This document shows, in pieces, positions 12,001-22,410 of a DNA stretch of 64,000 nucleotides (position 1 is its first letter; every line of letters begins with the position of its first letter). Source of the DNA: Cocos nucifera (lineage: Eukaryota > Streptophyta > Magnoliopsida > Arecales > Arecaceae); NCBI GenBank assembly GCA_006176705.1, contig QRFJ01002124.1, positions 178,744 through 242,743 of the forward strand, given 5' to 3'. A model generated the notes under the pieces. It saw only the letters and a program-made list of their open reading frames with translations, ran no database searches and was not told where the DNA came from. The position numbers and the translations under genes were made by a program.

Positions 12001-13168
12001 ATCTGCCAGTTCACCCAATTACAAATTGACATCTATCAAGGGAAGGTCATAACTCATGAGAGAATAGTTTTGCCAGCACTGATTACTTCGCTAATAACTT
12101 ATAGAGAGTGAAAACAATTAATTAAAAATTCATAAGAAAAAGAATCCTAAACACGTGAGACCAGAAACACGGTATAATATGCAAATCTACAAACTTCATC
12201 TTTTCCAAAACAAAACAAAAGAAAGCAACTCACTTCATCTTGCAAAGGAACGTAGTTGGCTTCTTCAGCCGATTTTCAATCCTCTCCCCACCCAAGAACG
12301 GAGTTGTCCGGCGCTCTGCCATGCGCGACCCAGCCATCGAGCCATGCGACCTTGCATTGCCCGATGCCAGCATTTGCGTCTTCTGCAGCACGGTGGCCTG
12401 CGAGTGCTTCAGCATATGCTGCCGCTTGTTCTCCATCTTCTGTTTCTCATACTCCTTTCTCTTCCTCGCCCTCCTTTCCTCCTCCGTCTCCACCCTCCCA
12501 GAGGGCCCACTCGGTACCCCCGAATGGGCCGCATCCCTCCCTGCCGGAAGTGCTGCCACCGAGGACCCCGAATGGGGCTTCTGCTGTTTGAGTGGGATGG
12601 AGGGCTTCGGCTGACGCCCGGGATGAAGGACCTCTTTAGCGGGCATGGATTGGGTCGAGTAAGAGGAAGGAAGAGGGAGAGGGGTGGGACGGATGGAGGG
12701 GGACGGGGAGTGGGGGGAGGGAGGAAGGGGGGAGGGGAGGATGCGGCGGAGGGAGAGGGGGCTGGGCCGGAGGATTAAGAGAGGTAGGGTAATACATAGA
12801 GGGCGCGCTGAGAGGCGCGCGGAGGGTACGAGGAGGAGGGGCGCGCCGGAGGGAAGGGAGACCATAGGGGGATATGCTGCTGCTGCTGCTGCTGCTGATA
12901 AGGCTGCCGAGAGGCGGAGCCTGCTGCTGATTTCTGGGGTTGAAGGGGCTGAGAACCGTGGGTGGGGGGATCCGCCGTAATTGGCGGAGGCGCAGCGCCG
13001 CGGGGGCAGCGGGGGAGGAAGCTGCGTTCTGGGCTAGGGCTGGCGGTGGACCGATCGGATGGGCTGCATAGAAGGGCAGAGGGAGGGGATTCTGGTTCTG
13101 CACGGGCGCCTGCGACGGCGGCGAGGAAGAGACTGGGACGAGAGGGGGAAAGGCCGGAAGGATGCCAT
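46..13168 (-). CDS. ELF7: RNA polymerase II-associated factor 1 homolog (PAF1/ELF7), 3' end beyond the window
   Basis: PAF1 is a nuclear subunit of the PAF1 complex, which travels with RNA polymerase II and supports histone H2B ubiquitination and H3K4/K36 methylation; the Arabidopsis ortholog ELF7 is needed for FLC expression and flowering time. Nine coding exons are visible, all with GT..AG borders and matching phases: 12234-13168, 10645-10713, 3557-3664, 3296-3476, 3108-3187, 2878-2997, 1926-2031, 313-399 and 46-114. Recognisable family stretches in order are ENRLKKPTTFLCKMK, FRNELPDPTAQPKLL, KYTITSLEK, EQDLGIPLDLLD, the block PTDKGVSWLVKTQYISPLS, LTEKQAKEMRE, LPLLPDFDRYDDRFV, KFLAYMVPAPDE and SWVREYHWD. 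The start at 13168 gives MASFRPFP, like the Arabidopsis MASYRPP start. The first exon is proline-rich and has frame breaks (separate entry). Introns 2 (6,980 bp) and 7 (1,526 bp) are long and hold repeats. Identity is very secure; the expressed N-terminus is not. Confidence 0.93.
985..1060 (-). repeat. RTE-type LINE 3'-end remnant
   Basis: On the minus strand the sequence reads GCTGACCCCACATAGATGGG followed by CAAGGCTGCTGATTG. This resembles the 3' end of plant RTE LINEs, where the last reverse-transcriptase codons (…ADP) run into a short AT/TTG-rich tail. The larger LINE at 3.9-6.7 kb has the matching ADP end on the plus strand near 6,670. The fragment is too short for certainty. Confidence 0.4.
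1286..1738. repeat. Degenerate hAT-like non-autonomous element rich in GGATAT
   Basis: The segment repeats GGATATGGATAT/ATCCATATCC in both orientations and ends ACTTTCACCCTTA, whose reverse complement TAAGGGTGAAAGT has the form of plant hAT termini. A matching left end near 1,286 (TAGCTTTGAAG) is weak, and the possible flanking duplication (AAAGAACT / AAAAGAAG) is poor. The right end is better supported than the left. Confidence 0.4.
4033..4246. mobile_element. hAT-type MITE inserted in the LINE
   Basis: Its ends TAGGGGTCACAATCATG and (reverse complement of the right end) TAAGGGTGGCAATGCTTG are imperfect terminal inverted repeats of hAT style. The flanks CGTGGGAA (4025-4032) and TGTAGGAG (4247-4254) fit a diverged 8-bp target duplication, and both encode the same LINE codons (VG), so the LINE reading resumes correctly after removal. 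The 214-bp length means it has no transposase. Sequence near 29,200-29,400 is similar in style. Confidence 0.72.
4446..5048. mobile_element. Mutator-like non-autonomous element inserted in the LINE
   Basis: The 603-bp, GC-richer insert is flanked by an exact 10-bp repeat TAGATTGAGG (4436-4445 and 5049-5058). The LINE reading runs up to the first copy (IEDRLRQ) and resumes after the second. The ends share TTCTCAG in inverted orientation (GGTTCTCAG at the left, GGTTCTGAGAATGC at the right). A 9-11 bp duplication is typical of Mutator-like elements. Open frames inside, including a purine-rich stretch at 4,545-4,590, look like low-complexity sequence, not genes. The superfamily call rests mainly on duplication length. 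Confidence 0.65.
5505..6026. mobile_element. hAT-type MITE inserted in the LINE
   Basis: The terminal inverted repeats are TAGGGGTGTG at the left and its complement CACACCCCTA at the right. An 8-bp target duplication flanks it: TTAAGCAG (5497-5504) and TTAAGAAG (6027-6034), with one mismatch. The 522-bp interior has oppositely oriented AACCGAACC/GGTTTGGTT words near both ends and a central CATG/CACA microsatellite at 5,650-5,702. It has no transposase. This is a very clean call. Confidence 0.85.
6112..6333 (+). pseudogene. LINE reverse transcriptase C-terminal fragment
   Basis: This is the longest open piece of the LINE described above, 73 residues. It holds the segment following the RT palm: YLRSIIHKKGKIDED, IKVEWIKWRSASKKLYDQR, LKEKLYRATIQPSMLYGTE. 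In intact RTE elements this continues into a region with RIRNEV, the RRPRDA word and a final ADP. Those are all present downstream to 6,690, but broken by stops and frameshifts (for example a stop right after WAIRK). It is part of the mobile element, not a host gene. Confidence 0.85.
10714..12233. other. PAF1 intron 1, no further feature seen
   Basis: The donor GTGAGT follows ATGAA at 12,234 and the acceptor TTGCAG precedes 10,713. The 1,520-bp intron shows only a duplicated ~20-bp word near 11,745-11,780 (GAATTTTGAAGGATTGAA) and no repeat family or gene I recognise. Confidence 0.7.
12234..13168 (-). other. PAF1 exon 1 with apparent reading-frame breaks
   Basis: The exon's total length keeps the start codon at 13168 in the frame of the conserved end (VETEEERRARKRKEYEKQ to CKMK), but that frame has at least one stop between about 12,868 and 13,036. 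Protein-like low-complexity sequence moves between all three frames: MASFRPFP in frame 1; then SSSPPSQAPVQNQNPLPLPF; then a glutamine run from the CTG array near 12,875-12,899; then YYPTSLNPPAQPPLPPPH; and back to frame 1 at STQSMPAKEVL. The switches sit near G/C homopolymers, for example around 12,689-12,735 and 13,145. Family members have a disordered Pro/Gln-rich N-terminus here, so composition alone cannot decide the frame. Compensating indels, either real or sequencing errors in the homopolymers, explain it best; a small extra intron is possible. Confidence 0.6.
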
Positions 13169-13424
13169 GGCCAGCGATCCCCGGAGGTGCCGACGCTTCG
13201 ATCGAGCAGAGAAAAAACCCTGATCAACGCGAACGACTGTTGGTTCGAAATCCGTAGAACTGGATCTCGCCAGCCGGGGCCGAGAGAGAGTTCTTATAAG
13301 TAAGGGGAGGGACGGGCTCCAGTGTTCCGGGACTCCGACGGAGAAAGGCCGAATGGCGTTAGAAAGGAGGACGCTCACGTTTTTGGCAGGATATCCCACC
13401 CCCGATTAAAGAACGATTCGGGGA

Positions 13425-13465
<41 letters not shown>

Positions 13466-13470
13466 TTTGC
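13169..13470 (-). promoter_or_regulatory. Putative PAF1 promoter and 5' leader with GA tract
   Basis: Read on the minus strand, a TATA-like CTTATAAG lies near 13,291-13,300, about 125 bp upstream of the start codon. A GA microsatellite followed by a G run sits at 13,423-13,465. GA tracts near plant promoters can bind BASIC PENTACYSTEINE (GAGA-binding) proteins. The transcription start is inferred from the TATA position only. Confidence 0.4.
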
Positions 13471-13829
13471 GTTTGGTATTTTATCGTATTAATATGAATA
13501 AAAATTTATTATATAATAAAAATGATATAAATTTTATTTTTTTTATCAAAATAATATAAAGAGGATAATGATGTCTTCTAGTATAAAATGCTATTTATAA
13601 TAATATTTTTATCTAACCCAAATAGATAGGTAAGCCGATCAAAAATAAAATAAAATAAAAAATAAAAATATTATTTTAAAATTTTTATGATTGAATCATA
13701 TGAGGTTGGGTTAATGGGCGAGAGTTGGTCGGAGGTTGAGAGGCTTGTCGAAGGATGGGGCATAAGTTGGTGTGGGGACTAATATGAGTTGATGGGATGT
13801 GGGAGGTGGAGAGAAGAAAGGGAGCACCT

Positions 13830-13866
<37 letters not shown>

Positions 13867-14504
13867 GAAAGGAGGGATGGAGGGAAAGAGGGGGCAACAT
13901 GGGCGGTGAATGGAAAGAGATGATCAGAGGATACAAGGATGGAGGGAGATGGGGGATGCCAGAGGCGCACAACGGTGAGGATCCAACTATGGGATGGAAT
14001 TGCGATAGTGGATGGAGAGAGCTCCGGGAGGTGGCATGAGCGAAGAGGGATGGTTGGGGAGTTGGGTGTAGAAGGCATGTTGATTGATGGAGATCCCACA
14101 AAAGAAGAAAAAGGATATGGAAGGAACTTTATTCTTTTATTTATTTATTTATTTATTTATTTAGCTGACAAAGATGATTTTTTTTTCTTTTTTAAATAAA
14201 AAATAAAAATAAAATAATTAAAAATAATTAATAAGAAAAAATAAAAATTAAAAATAAATAAAGTAAATAAAATAATGAAATAAAATATTTAAAAATAATT
14301 AATTAGATTTTCAAAATAATAATAAAAATATTATTTAAAAAAATAAAATTTTAATATATATTTAAAATAATAATAAAAAATATTTTTAAAAAATAATTTT
14401 AAAATAAATATTTAAGATCCGGAGAAGCTGTCGATAGAGTTACAAGACACTTATTTTTATTTTTTTATATTAATATTTTTTTTATTATTTTTTTATTATT
14501 TTTT

Positions 14505-14552
<48 letters not shown>

Positions 14553-14640
14553 TAGATTTTTTTCTCCTCCTTCGTAGATCTTTATTATTATTTAAATAAT
14601 AATAATAAAAATCTACCGAGACTGCGGTCCGGTTATGAGA
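13471..14640. other. Intergenic AT-rich stretch with simple repeats
   Basis: No gene is supported. There is a T run of about 32 bp at 13,832-13,863, a (TTTA)n run near 14,138-14,162, extended A/T-only sequence at 14,190-14,410, and a (TTA)n array at 14,513-14,552. Open frames across the T run on either strand are low-complexity products. Confidence 0.7.
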
Positions 14641-14848
14641 GGGATAGGTTGGCTGTTTGGGTTTGGGGCGCCGCAGCCCACCCATGGGGAGACTGGAGAC
14701 TGCGGCTTCAGGTCAACTTGGGGCCTTTTGTTACAACGCGAGCTTTAGACCCAAGCGCGCCCCCTCTCCTCCCATCTTCGAAGTCTCGAGTCCTGCCATT
14801 CCTAGATGCTCCCCTCCATGCACCCTCCCTCGAGGTGCCCTCTACCAT

Positions 14849-15330
14849 GCCCTCCTCCTGATCCCCTCCTCTCTCATTGCCGGCGATTGCTGGAGCCTAG
14901 AAGAGGACGATGTGGACCGGTCCAAGACCACGGCTCCCAGCCCCCCTTCTCCGTCTTCTAGCTTGGTCGAGCAGCAGAGCCCCCCTTCCGGTCGTGCCCT
15001 ACTCAGGATCCTCGCTTCTCTCATCACTCGTGGTTGTCAGAAGAGCACCGACCAATCCAAGGGCAGAGTAAGCAGCTGCACCCCGACTATCCGTCATGCC
15101 CTCCTCTCGATCTCCTCCTCTGTCGTCGTCGGTGGCTATTGGAAGAGGTTCCTTGCCGACCGGTCCAAGGTCCTCGCCCCTTGCCCCAACTCTCCTGGCC
15201 CCTTCTCCGTCTTCTAACTTGGTCCAGTAGAAGAGACCCCGCCCCCTCCGTATCGTGGCCTTCTCCCAGTCCCCTCCTCCCTCATCGCCGGTGACTACCG
15301 AAAGAAGCGTCGGCACCACCCAGCCCAAGC
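14849..15330 (+). repeat. C-rich imperfect tandem repeat, four units
   Basis: Four units each start with GCCCTCCTC-like sequence (near 14,849, 14,996, 15,099 and 15,258). Each continues with CTCCTC…TCATCGCCGG-type sequence and ends in an ACCGGTCCAAG- or CCAGCCCAAG-like word, some followed by CCCCTTCTCCGTCTTCTA. Unit spacing is about 147, 103 and 159 bp, so this is not a regular satellite. The 186-codon frame over it has no family resemblance I can see. The composition recalls the CT-rich blocks inside the CACTA elements at 45.2 and 56 kb, but I saw no CACTA terminus here. Confidence 0.5.
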
Positions 15331-15439
15331 CTCAAACCCCGAGCCTTGATCTTTCTCATTCTTGCACCCTTCCCTCCTCTGATCCTCCCTCTCATCGTCC
15401 TTTTCCTCCCTCCTCCATTTCCCGTCATCTTCCATTCAA

Positions 15440-16560
15440 ATAAGGGAAATCAAGCCCTTGCGACTCAAATTGCAATTGCGGTGTAGCTTCATCTACAGGG
15501 CTCTTGAGAGCCCCTAAAAATAGTCCCTTCTCATATTGCAATTAATTGAGAGATCCTCAAATGACTTTGAACTTGAAGATCACATAACCCAATGGCCACG
15601 AAGACGCGGGGTTGAGGAGCCAAAAATTTATGTGGGCGATAGAAGTGCTACATATTCACAATTTGCAAGTGAAAGCCATGTATCATGCTGCATCATCCCT
15701 CATAAATTTGCATCTATAGTCCAACCAGTGTTGCTTGTGCATGCATATAGATCTAAAATTCTTGTAAAATAAGTATATCCTTTAAACTTGGTTTGGAAAG
15801 ATAGATTCTTTGATTTTACTTGCTATATAGATCGTTCATCAATTTTGTGAAAATTTTAGCTGTAATAAAAATAGAACTCAGCTGATATGATACTTGAGAA
15901 CTCAATAATGTGAAGAAAAAAATATAATATTAAAGATTGTCAAAATCTTTTTCAAGTTGCACTGAGTAAAAGGTCAAAGCTTTGAAAGTTTCACTTTCAT
16001 AAAAATACATTATTTTTGAGAGAGGCAGGGGTTTAAACAATTATTAAACAAAATATATCTAATGTAATTCTCCTTGAAATTATGTCCCACTGACACAAAG
16101 AGGGGATCAATAGGAAAATCACTAAAAATATTCTATAAAAAAATAATTGGATGTAGCCATGTGTATATATATAACTATGATTAACTGCAATATGTGGAAA
16201 TGGACTGAAGGGGCTGAAGTAGTCTCAGAGCTGGTCTCAAGCACTGAAACTGTATGTTTAGGCTGAAAAAATATAATTATCGGTTAGTTGTAGGGCAAAC
16301 ATGCTGATAAACGTGAATAGTGGAGATTAAGTTACATTATTTACCAGAATTGTTAGGAGTGGAGGCCAGACATGACAGCAACTGTTAGAGTGTGCAATTA
16401 TTATTTGTTCGTATAAATAAATGGAAATTGTATATTATTCCTCTTGTGAGGTGGCAAAGAAGCAAGGCATTGTCATACAACCTCTCCTACTTAGGCAGTT
16501 AGGCTCCAGAGGGTTTAGGCTATAAATGGTATTTTCTCAAGGACTTCCTTGATTACACTT
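15440..16560. other. Intergenic, nothing recognised
   Basis: The sequence is mixed and moderately AT-rich, with short open frames only and no splice-consistent coding run. I see no repeat borders. Confidence 0.5.
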
Positions 16561-16570
16561 CATCCCCAGA

Positions 16571-16990
16571 CATTGGAAGATTGATTTTGATGGCTCCCTT
16601 CAAACCATAGACGTAAGAGGTGCCTTTATAATCAATGATTGCATGTTGTGCATTTCGCCAGCAGGCTTTGTTGCTTTCAAATGCCATTCAGTTCCCTTAG
16701 CAGAGATAAGAGATGCATGGTAAAATGTCCAATTAACCTTTATTGAACTCAGTGCTAGAAGATTGTTGTAGGGAGGAGACTCCTCTATAATTGTTTATTT
16801 TTGAAATGTCTCTACTCTCTATAATAGCTTATTGTTTGATAACATCAACATCTCTTGCCCTTGTCTACAAGACACAAATGATGAGGGATGGTGCCACTTG
16901 ACAGATGATGGTGTGCATTTACGGCAGAGCAAACAGCCCGGCAGATTGGTTTCTTGGTGCTGTAGCAGCTTCGGGCACTAGCCATGCTTT
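16571..16990 (+). pseudogene. RNase H domain remnant of a non-LTR retrotransposon
   Basis: Read across frames, the RVT_3-type RNase H signature is present in order: WKIDFDGSL (from 16,574), AEIRDAW (from 16,700), GGDSSIIVY (from 16,772) and ANSPADW (from 16,929). These correspond to the D, E, D, D catalytic positions of the fold. Stops and at least one frameshift separate them, and no reverse transcriptase is recognisable upstream. It is most likely the 3' part of a dead LINE; a decayed host RNase H-like gene is less likely. Confidence 0.65.
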
Positions 16991-16999
16991 GATCCAGGA

Positions 17000-19900
17000 C
17001 TTCCTTCTAGAGTTCTTTTCAGAAGTGAACTGCTGTGCAGGAGGGCACCTATAATATGGCACTTAGGGCTGGCCCTTTATTTTGCCAAACAAAAGGAAAA
17101 AAGAGAAAAAGTGAAAGAAGAATTAGATCACCCCAATTCGCAGAATCTTTGAAACTAGCAATCCTATCCCTGCTGAGTTGTTTGTTGTAAATGAAAGGCA
17201 GCCTACATTATCTGATCACTTTTCCTATTAAGTGCGTATAACAGGACAGAGTAACACTCCTTTGGTCACCTTCACAGCTGGTAATGTAATAACCATTAGA
17301 TAGCAAAGGGTTATTGCTATTATCTCTGTGATGCATGCTATCCTGCCCCCTTTTTTCTAATCTATTGAAATTTGCGGTGTCATGTTTAACCTTTTGGTTA
17401 ACATTATGCTGCAGTTTGCTTCACCCTTACGAAACCTAATTGAGTTTATTTATTGACATAAAAAGTAATTCTTAGTAAATATAATCTATGATTGTTGAGC
17501 AAGGTTCATGCAAAATAATGTTTATGTTGAAAAAAATTGAAAGTAAACCTCCGGAATGTGTAACTTGAATTTTCTTGGAACAGTTTGTTGAATATTCAGT
17601 TGATTGCAATCATCAGATATCTTCTTATTTGTCTAAAAATGTTTACTTATTGAGATGAAGCTTTTTGTGCAAATGGTTTATTTTGGTTCTGCTGATTTTA
17701 TTCTCGAAGAAAAGTTTCTGCGGGATTGGATCTTATGATGCTAAGCTGCAATTTTGTAACAGTGAGGTTTTCTGGTGCCTGGAATTTTTCTCTTACATGG
17801 AACCACATGTGTAGATTCAAACTTGGTAGATTCTTGTGGATTTTCAAGCCACCGAAATCTTGATTTTCCACTTGATTCTCCAGTGCTTTTTTTTTGTTTT
17901 AGAGAGAGAGAGGTAGAGAGAGGACCATCCACATTATAATTATTCGGATCCCGATGCTCCTGAATGCATCGCCCAAGAATCAAATCCAGAACCCCTGGCT
18001 GGTAAGCAAGGGGTTGTGAGTCCTAGGACAAGCCCCATTCTACTTGGATTTCCAACCTTAAATGGAAGAATTTGCTACCAAAGTTCTCTCATAATGATTT
18101 AGCTTTATACTAGTGATCCAGCCTTTGTCCATTCTCTTTTACTTAAAAACACAGATAGAAGATCATCAATAATTCTGCTTTTAAAGGTTTTTCTAAGCAG
18201 TGCACCAAGATTTGGATGATCCAATATTATGCAGAACAGCTTCAGTATGTCTTTTCAGAAAAATCCAGTCTATGTAAAGATTGCTACTAGTCCAATTTAC
18301 TAATCTTCAAGAATTTAGCTGTTCGGTCTGCCAAAATGCAGAGTTTAGCAACACATCATCTTAACTTGGATAAGCTGGATAATCTTGTTTGCATAGTCTT
18401 GATCTAGGGAAGAAGTTTGTGTAGCAGCTGTAATATCCTCGAATCAAATGTCTGAAAGAAATTTTCATTTTTGTTAACAATGGCTTAGAGACTCTTTTCG
18501 ATTCTCTATGTTGTTCCCTCCAGAGACAATGGAATTAAAGTGGCCCTCAGCAGATATATTTCAATCTTTTTGCTGGCCATAACATTTCTGACCTTCCCAA
18601 GTATCTTTAACACTGGTGAGATTGGAAACATGCGAGAAAGCATTAATTCCATATTTAAATTTGATGCATCCCATATATTAGGCCACAATTTCATACTTTT
18701 CTTTCAATGTTAACTTTATATTACTGAGATGTGTATTTTGTTTTGTCTCAGATTAAAATAAAATACTATATATATGTTGCAGGATTCCATTTTATAGATC
18801 TCTTTTGACTTTATAATGACATTGTTGTATTTATTTCTCAGTATACTGTAACATTGAGCCAACCTGATGTCTGCTATTTGAATTTGTTGCATGTGACCAT
18901 TTGGCGCTTAGGCTTAAAATGGAATGTTGATGGCAAGTAAGTTGGGATGTATGGTATCTGATAACATTATTTAATAATTCATCTAACAATGTATTAAGGA
19001 TACACAGGATGTGTTCTACATCGATTAGGCTTGGCTTTCAGCAGTTCGTTCATGATGATTTTCAGCTACATGACCTGGACATTCAAATTTATACTTAAAA
19101 CATGAACATTGGTATGACACTTAAATGGGTTAGCATCTCCAATGCTCCTTAAAGCAAATCCTTTGCAGGTTGGTTACATCATTTGGATTCTATCCTTTGT
19201 TTTGAGGTAGTCATTGTGGAGTTGGTAGATGATTGGAATAGCATTCCATTGTACGACCGATAGGCATTGAATCAGCTACTATTTGTTTTGTATATCACCA
19301 CTCTCATCCTTTAGCCTCCATTTATGCATTTATTACAGATATTTTGGTTAATCTTTAGGAATTTGCAGTTAGTGTTTGTCGAAGCAAGCTGTCTCTTCAC
19401 CACTTTTGGTGTACACAGTGTGACCTTCCATGAGTCTGGAGCCCATCTAGCTCAGCAGATATGCCTTCGATGTGTGGTCCACATGTACAATCTAAGTTTC
19501 AACTTGTTTGGATACTGAGTTAAAAGTTACTGTTTCATGCTCTCTTTTTGCCATATCCACTCCTCGATGACTCTGGGTATCTTCCATGACTCTCTTGGTA
19601 TCTGTCATGTGATAGCTTATGCTTTTGCTAGAGATGATGGTGGCCTGGTAGGCTATTGTTTAGGAGAAATTATTGGTTAGAATAGTTTTATCATGTATAC
19701 CTTGGACCATCCAATAACAATGTAGCACCATCTGAATTTTTTCTCATTCAAAATAGTAAAAGTTGTCAGTTGGTCTTAACGTTGAATTTCTTTTGTATTT
19801 AAAATTTTCAATTAAGCTTAGATAACAGTACAGTGTTTTTACTGATGGATAATGTACTGTTTTGTTATTGGACGATCCAAGATATATATGATAAAATTGT

Positions 19901-21616
19901 TCTAACTAATAATTTCATATTGGTTATTGTTTACGCAGGGTCCATATGTAGAAAATCTGGCCTGGACCTGTATCAAATTTGGGTTGGTAGGGATGATGAT
20001 GGCTTGGTAGGCCGTTTGTTAGGGTTTGTACCAGATCGATATGTTGCTTACAAATATCTGGCCTTGACTCGGACCAAATTTGGGTTTGTAGTCTGGACCC
20101 CATGTGTCCGTTGAAAGAATTCATTTGAGCTGATGATTTAACTGACTCAACCCAAATTATTTGTTAATGGGTCAATCAGACGGTGACCAACTTAGAGTCT
20201 TAGACCAAGCAGCTCTGGGAACTTGAGAACAATCATAGTTTATCCAGAAGTATTGCATTTCTGAATATAAAAAAAAGCGGCATTTTTTTTTTCTTCTTTC
20301 TGTAGGAAATATATGTTACCTATGTTTACATATCCTTAACGCTACCATGCTTTTCAACTCAAGAACTAGTTTGTCTGCAATACTAGTGCTATTATTTGCA
20401 TTATTTTCCTAATAATATAATATAAGGGGGAGGAATCGCAAATTTACTCTTATAGATGCTCTCATCTTGTGATCAGTAGCACTTGCATCCTAGTCGATTG
20501 ACTTGTCTTTCAAGAATACAAGAATAAACTAATTCTACTTGAGCATTAAGTTGAGTATGAAGTTCATCTGAGATTGAATCAAGCAAAATGCCTTTCTTTT
20601 AGGAGGGGGAATACCTTTGGGGCTCTTTGGCATGGATGTTGTTCTTGTGTTTTTATTTCTCCGATATATGTGAAATACCATATGGAGATAGATGTTGAAG
20701 ATGGCATTTGCATGAACTTTATGCTATTCCTTGCTTCCATTTTCGCTTCTTTTGAAAACAATGAATCTTTGCTTCCAAAAGCTCTAAAATTTTACCAACA
20801 ATTTCAAATATTGTTCATCTGATTGATTTTTCTTCCTGAGTTAGGTGGGGCCGGACCTTAATAAGAATAGTAGTGGTCTTCCTCACTAGGTAATAGGAAG
20901 TCATGGATTTGCTATATTTCCTTCCACTGTACAAGAATGTGAAAAACAAAAGAATGTGCTACAACAATCCTCTGCATCAGGTCCATCTTAGTTATTCCTT
21001 CTAAATTAAGGAAGGGACTTTTAAAAGGAAAACCTGTGTGTGTGTGTGTGTGTTCCTTTTGGTAACGGGGTAGATAGAAGTTTGGTATAACCTACTCACC
21101 TTTTCCTCAGAAAGACGAAATTAAACAAAACCTTCTTAGCAAAAAAGAGCAAACCATTCTCAATATCAGCAAACAAAGTCAGAATCCAACAGGCAGCCAA
21201 CAGAAAGGTTTTTAAGAATAAGTGAAGAAACAACATAGAAAGAAGAGCAAGAATGCAAAAAGAGAAAGAAAAGCCATGTCTTTTTTCTTCTCTTCAGCCT
21301 TCCTCTGTCTAACCATGGAAGTACACACCTTCCAAATTGAGAGCAGACCCCTTGAGCCGCACCCAATCAAACCAGTCCATCCTCTCCAAGGATTTCGGAA
21401 TACTCTGAGCAGATCTTAAATGCAAAATTCTCCCAATCCAATCCAATCCATTTCCCATCAGTCCTTGTAGAAAGGAAAAAGAATAAGAGAAGGAAAAGGA
21501 ATGCAACCAATCTCTTCCTTTCCTCTCTAGCTGCTTTCTCCTTTGGATTTTCACTACTTTCTTCTATTATATACACTGCTAATCCATTCCTTCGTTCTCT
21601 TCTTTCATTTATACCA
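17000..21616. other. Intergenic stretch, no gene supported
   Basis: I read both strands and found only short frames without family resemblance. A segment at 19,930-20,115 has GGGTCCATATG and CCCCATGTGTCC-like ends and TTTGGGTTGGTAGG-like words, which could be a degenerate hAT MITE, but I could not confirm a duplication. A (GT)n run occurs near 21,033-21,052. The part nearest 21,616 is presumably the 3' untranslated region of the RING gene. Confidence 0.5.
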
Positions 21617-22141
21617 CTACCATGAGGAAGAATATTGAACAGGAACAAGTATAGACGCCGGCGGCGAGGAAGAGGAGGAGTACTCAGTGGGGAAGTCGTC
21701 AATTCGATTGCCGAATTCATCCAGAAACTCCTCGGGGACAAGCGGAGCCCGGCAAAGGGGGCAGGTGCACTGGTCGTGCTCCGCCCAGCGGTCGACGCAG
21801 CACCGGTGGAAGACGTGCCGGCAATTGCTCAGCCGCCGCACCTCCGCATCCCCCTCGAACTCGCAGAGGCACACTGCACAACTATCCGGCAATCGCCGGC
21901 CGCCGCCTTGATTTAGAAGCAAGTTGTCGAACCGTTGCACCGGCAGGATCTTTTGGATCAGCTCCACCGCCACTGAATTGGACTCTAGGTGGTGGTGGTG
22001 GGTGGTTTCTGGCCTTTGGGCATCAGAGTCGAGGCCGAGGAAGTTGAAGGCCCAGGAGATGACGTGCCTCAGGTGGCCCAGGAGGAAGAGCAGTTGGAGG
22101 AAGAGCTTTGGGAGCTCAGAGTATCCCATGGGGAATCCCAT
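21617..22141 (-). CDS. BRH1: RING-H2 E3 ubiquitin ligase, BRH1/RHA1-like
   Basis: A single-exon 174-residue protein. An N-terminal hydrophobic segment (residues about 8-36, LPKLFLQLLFLLGHLRH… then VISWAFNFLGL) suggests membrane anchoring. It is followed by a His-rich linker and the conserved LIQKILPVQRF. The RING-H2 domain is at 88-130: CAVC, NCRHVFH, RCC and CPLC give C88, C91, C107, H109, H112, C114 or C115, C127 and C130. The start at 22141 (MGFPMGYSELPKLF) was chosen over an upstream in-frame ATG at 22270 because it matches the MGFPVGYTE start of Arabidopsis BRH1 and its relatives, and the total length also fits. Family members transfer ubiquitin with E2 partners; Arabidopsis BRH1 is repressed by brassinosteroid and responds to chitin. 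The family call is secure. The exact ortholog among the BRH1/RHA paralogs is inferred. Confidence 0.88.
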   Translation of the reverse strand: MGFPMGYSELPKLFLQLLFLLGHLRHVISWAFNFLGLDSDAQRPETTHHHHLESNSVAVELIQKILPVQRFDNLLLNQGGGRRLPDSCAVCLCEFEGDAEVRRLSNCRHVFHRCCVDRWAEHDQCTCPLCRAPLVPEEFLDEFGNRIDDFPTEYSSSSSPPASILVPVQYSSSW

Positions 22142-22357
22142 TTCAGAACCAAAGCTAGAAGTCTCTTTAGAGGTAGAGGAAAGGGTGGTGCGAGAGAGAT
22201 ATACAGAGAAAGAGGAAGGGAAAAGAGCTTGCGGTAGAGGGATCTCTAGGCCTTTCTCGGTGCATGTCACACTTTGTATAGTGCTGCACTTGGCTTCCTT
22301 TTAATCAAGCAAACGAGAGGTACAGCAACTACAGCTCAAAGGGTATAGATGCGACAA

Positions 22358-22389
<32 letters not shown>

Positions 22390-22410
22390 TCTCTCTCTCT
22401 CTTCATTCTC
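22142..22410 (-). promoter_or_regulatory. Putative promoter of the RING-H2 gene
   Basis: On the minus strand CACTATACAAAG at about 22,272-22,283 is TATA-like, roughly 135 bp upstream of the chosen start. Beyond it lies a compound CT/CA microsatellite at 22,358-22,403, equivalent to GA/TG repeats on the coding strand. If this TATA is used, the upstream in-frame ATG at 22,270 would lie at or just before the transcript start, which supports the shorter protein. Confidence 0.35.

Noticed and set aside
12155..12778. Long plus-strand frames (up to 207 codons) over PAF1 exon 1
   Set aside because: They are antisense to a strongly conserved exon and rich in Gly/Arg/Ser from GC-rich DNA, with no domain features.
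13797..14039. Small frame with a phenylalanine run
   Set aside because: The run is a translated 32-bp T tract; nothing else supports coding.
14657..15217. 186-codon plus-strand frame
   Set aside because: It lies in the C-rich tandem block; residues are mostly Pro/Ser/Arg by composition, and other frames are equally open.
22142..22270. 43-residue N-terminal extension of the RING protein
   Set aside because: The internal MGFP start matches the family, and the upstream ATG overlaps or nearly overlaps the putative TATA and transcript start.
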